From: an uncultured Desulfobulbaceae bacterium
GTDB taxonomy: Bacteria; Desulfobacterota; Desulfobulbia; Desulfobulbales; Desulfobulbaceae
Reading direction: 5' to 3'
Length of the DNA stretch: 14,377 nucleotides
Assembly (NCBI GenBank): GCA_947260045.1
Contig: CAMYOP010000102.1
Location: 1 to 14,377, forward strand
Positions within the stretch are counted from its first letter, which is position 1; each line of letters opens with the position of its first letter. Positions 14,214-14,377 of the stretch are shown in pieces. Both the position numbers and the translations under genes were made by a program. A model generated the notes under the pieces. It did not search any database, had not been told where the DNA came from, and saw nothing but the letters and a program-made list of their open reading frames with translations.

Positions 14214-14377
14214 GATATTTCGCCAAGATCTGCTATGAAGCCGGAAAGCATTGCGTCTACTTCGTTTCGCTTGAAAAACCTTCTCGACATACTGACAGTA
14301 TGCCTGCGAATATTTTTCTTTCGAGCCTCGTATCCGCTATCCTTTCCAGCTTCTCGCGACGAACTTGGTGAAATATC
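14214..14377. repeat. 164-bp imperfect inverted repeat with CATACTG core
   Basis: The left end GATATTTCGCCAAG (14214-14227) mirrors the right end, which reads GATATTTCACCAAG inward from 14377. The centre is a perfect 7-1-7 palindrome, CATACTG A CAGTATG (14288-14302). The arms measure 81 and 82 bp around the middle base and share further blocks (GAAGC.GGAAAG.AT.GCG). Inner parts are degenerate. The element starts 27 bp before the moeA start and reaches the window edge, so it may extend further. Both strands carry frames open through it (minus frame ends with TAG at 14204-14206). It looks like a MITE- or REP-like dispersed element. Confidence 0.75.

Noticed and set aside
14204..14377. Minus-strand open frame entering from the window edge upstream of moeA
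   Set aside because: It coincides with the inverted repeat, is open on the other strand too, and shows no recognisable domain; more likely repeat sequence than a gene end.
1..14377. CRISPR arrays, tRNA or rRNA genes
   Set aside because: No regularly spaced repeats and no tRNA T-arm or rRNA signature sequences were seen on either strand.

Overview
The window looks like an AT-rich chromosomal stretch of an anaerobic Gram-negative bacterium. My best guess is a sulfate-reducer-type Desulfobacterota (Desulfobulbales-like). The clues are a MoeA of a divergent variant that I associate with deltaproteobacteria, a small Cys-rich protein with a desulforedoxin-like CCG motif, and outer-membrane export genes. 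This placement is inference; there is no rRNA or other marker gene here.

Layout. (1) Positions 1 to about 1190 are the right part of an IS3-family insertion sequence: the tail of orfA, an A6G frameshift site and an intact DDE transposase. A perfect 46-bp tandem duplication and mostly non-coding sequence follow. (2) A small zinc/iron-ribbon protein (1599-1790, +) converges on a minus-strand operon matching the tesA-ybbA-ybbP neighbourhood of E. coli: ABC ATPase, then FtsX-type permease, then lipoprotein esterase. The ATPase gene is broken by an internal deletion with frameshift, so the permease appears to have lost its motor. (3) Further minus-strand genes are a 72-residue protein of unknown function behind a Fur-like site, a ferritin-like four-helix protein, and a lipid kinase of the diacylglycerol kinase family. 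(4) Divergent to these, on the plus strand, a LolA-like periplasmic protein overlaps an MMPL/RND exporter by 4 nt; together they probably move a lipid or lipoprotein-like cargo to the outer membrane. (5) The 326-bp gap after the exporter carries a promoter and an intrinsic terminator that both face the minus strand, so a previously unnoticed ~270-nt non-coding RNA probably lies there. (6) A 4'-phosphopantetheinyl transferase overlaps mutM (fpg), which converges on moeA with a 3-bp gap. (7) The last 164 bp are an imperfect inverted repeat centred on a perfect 7-1-7 palindrome, probably a dispersed MITE- or REP-like element.

The strongest candidates for something undescribed are the minus-strand RNA at 11003-11272 and the long palindromic element at 14214-14377. 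The broken ybbA beside an intact permease is the clearest case of gene decay.
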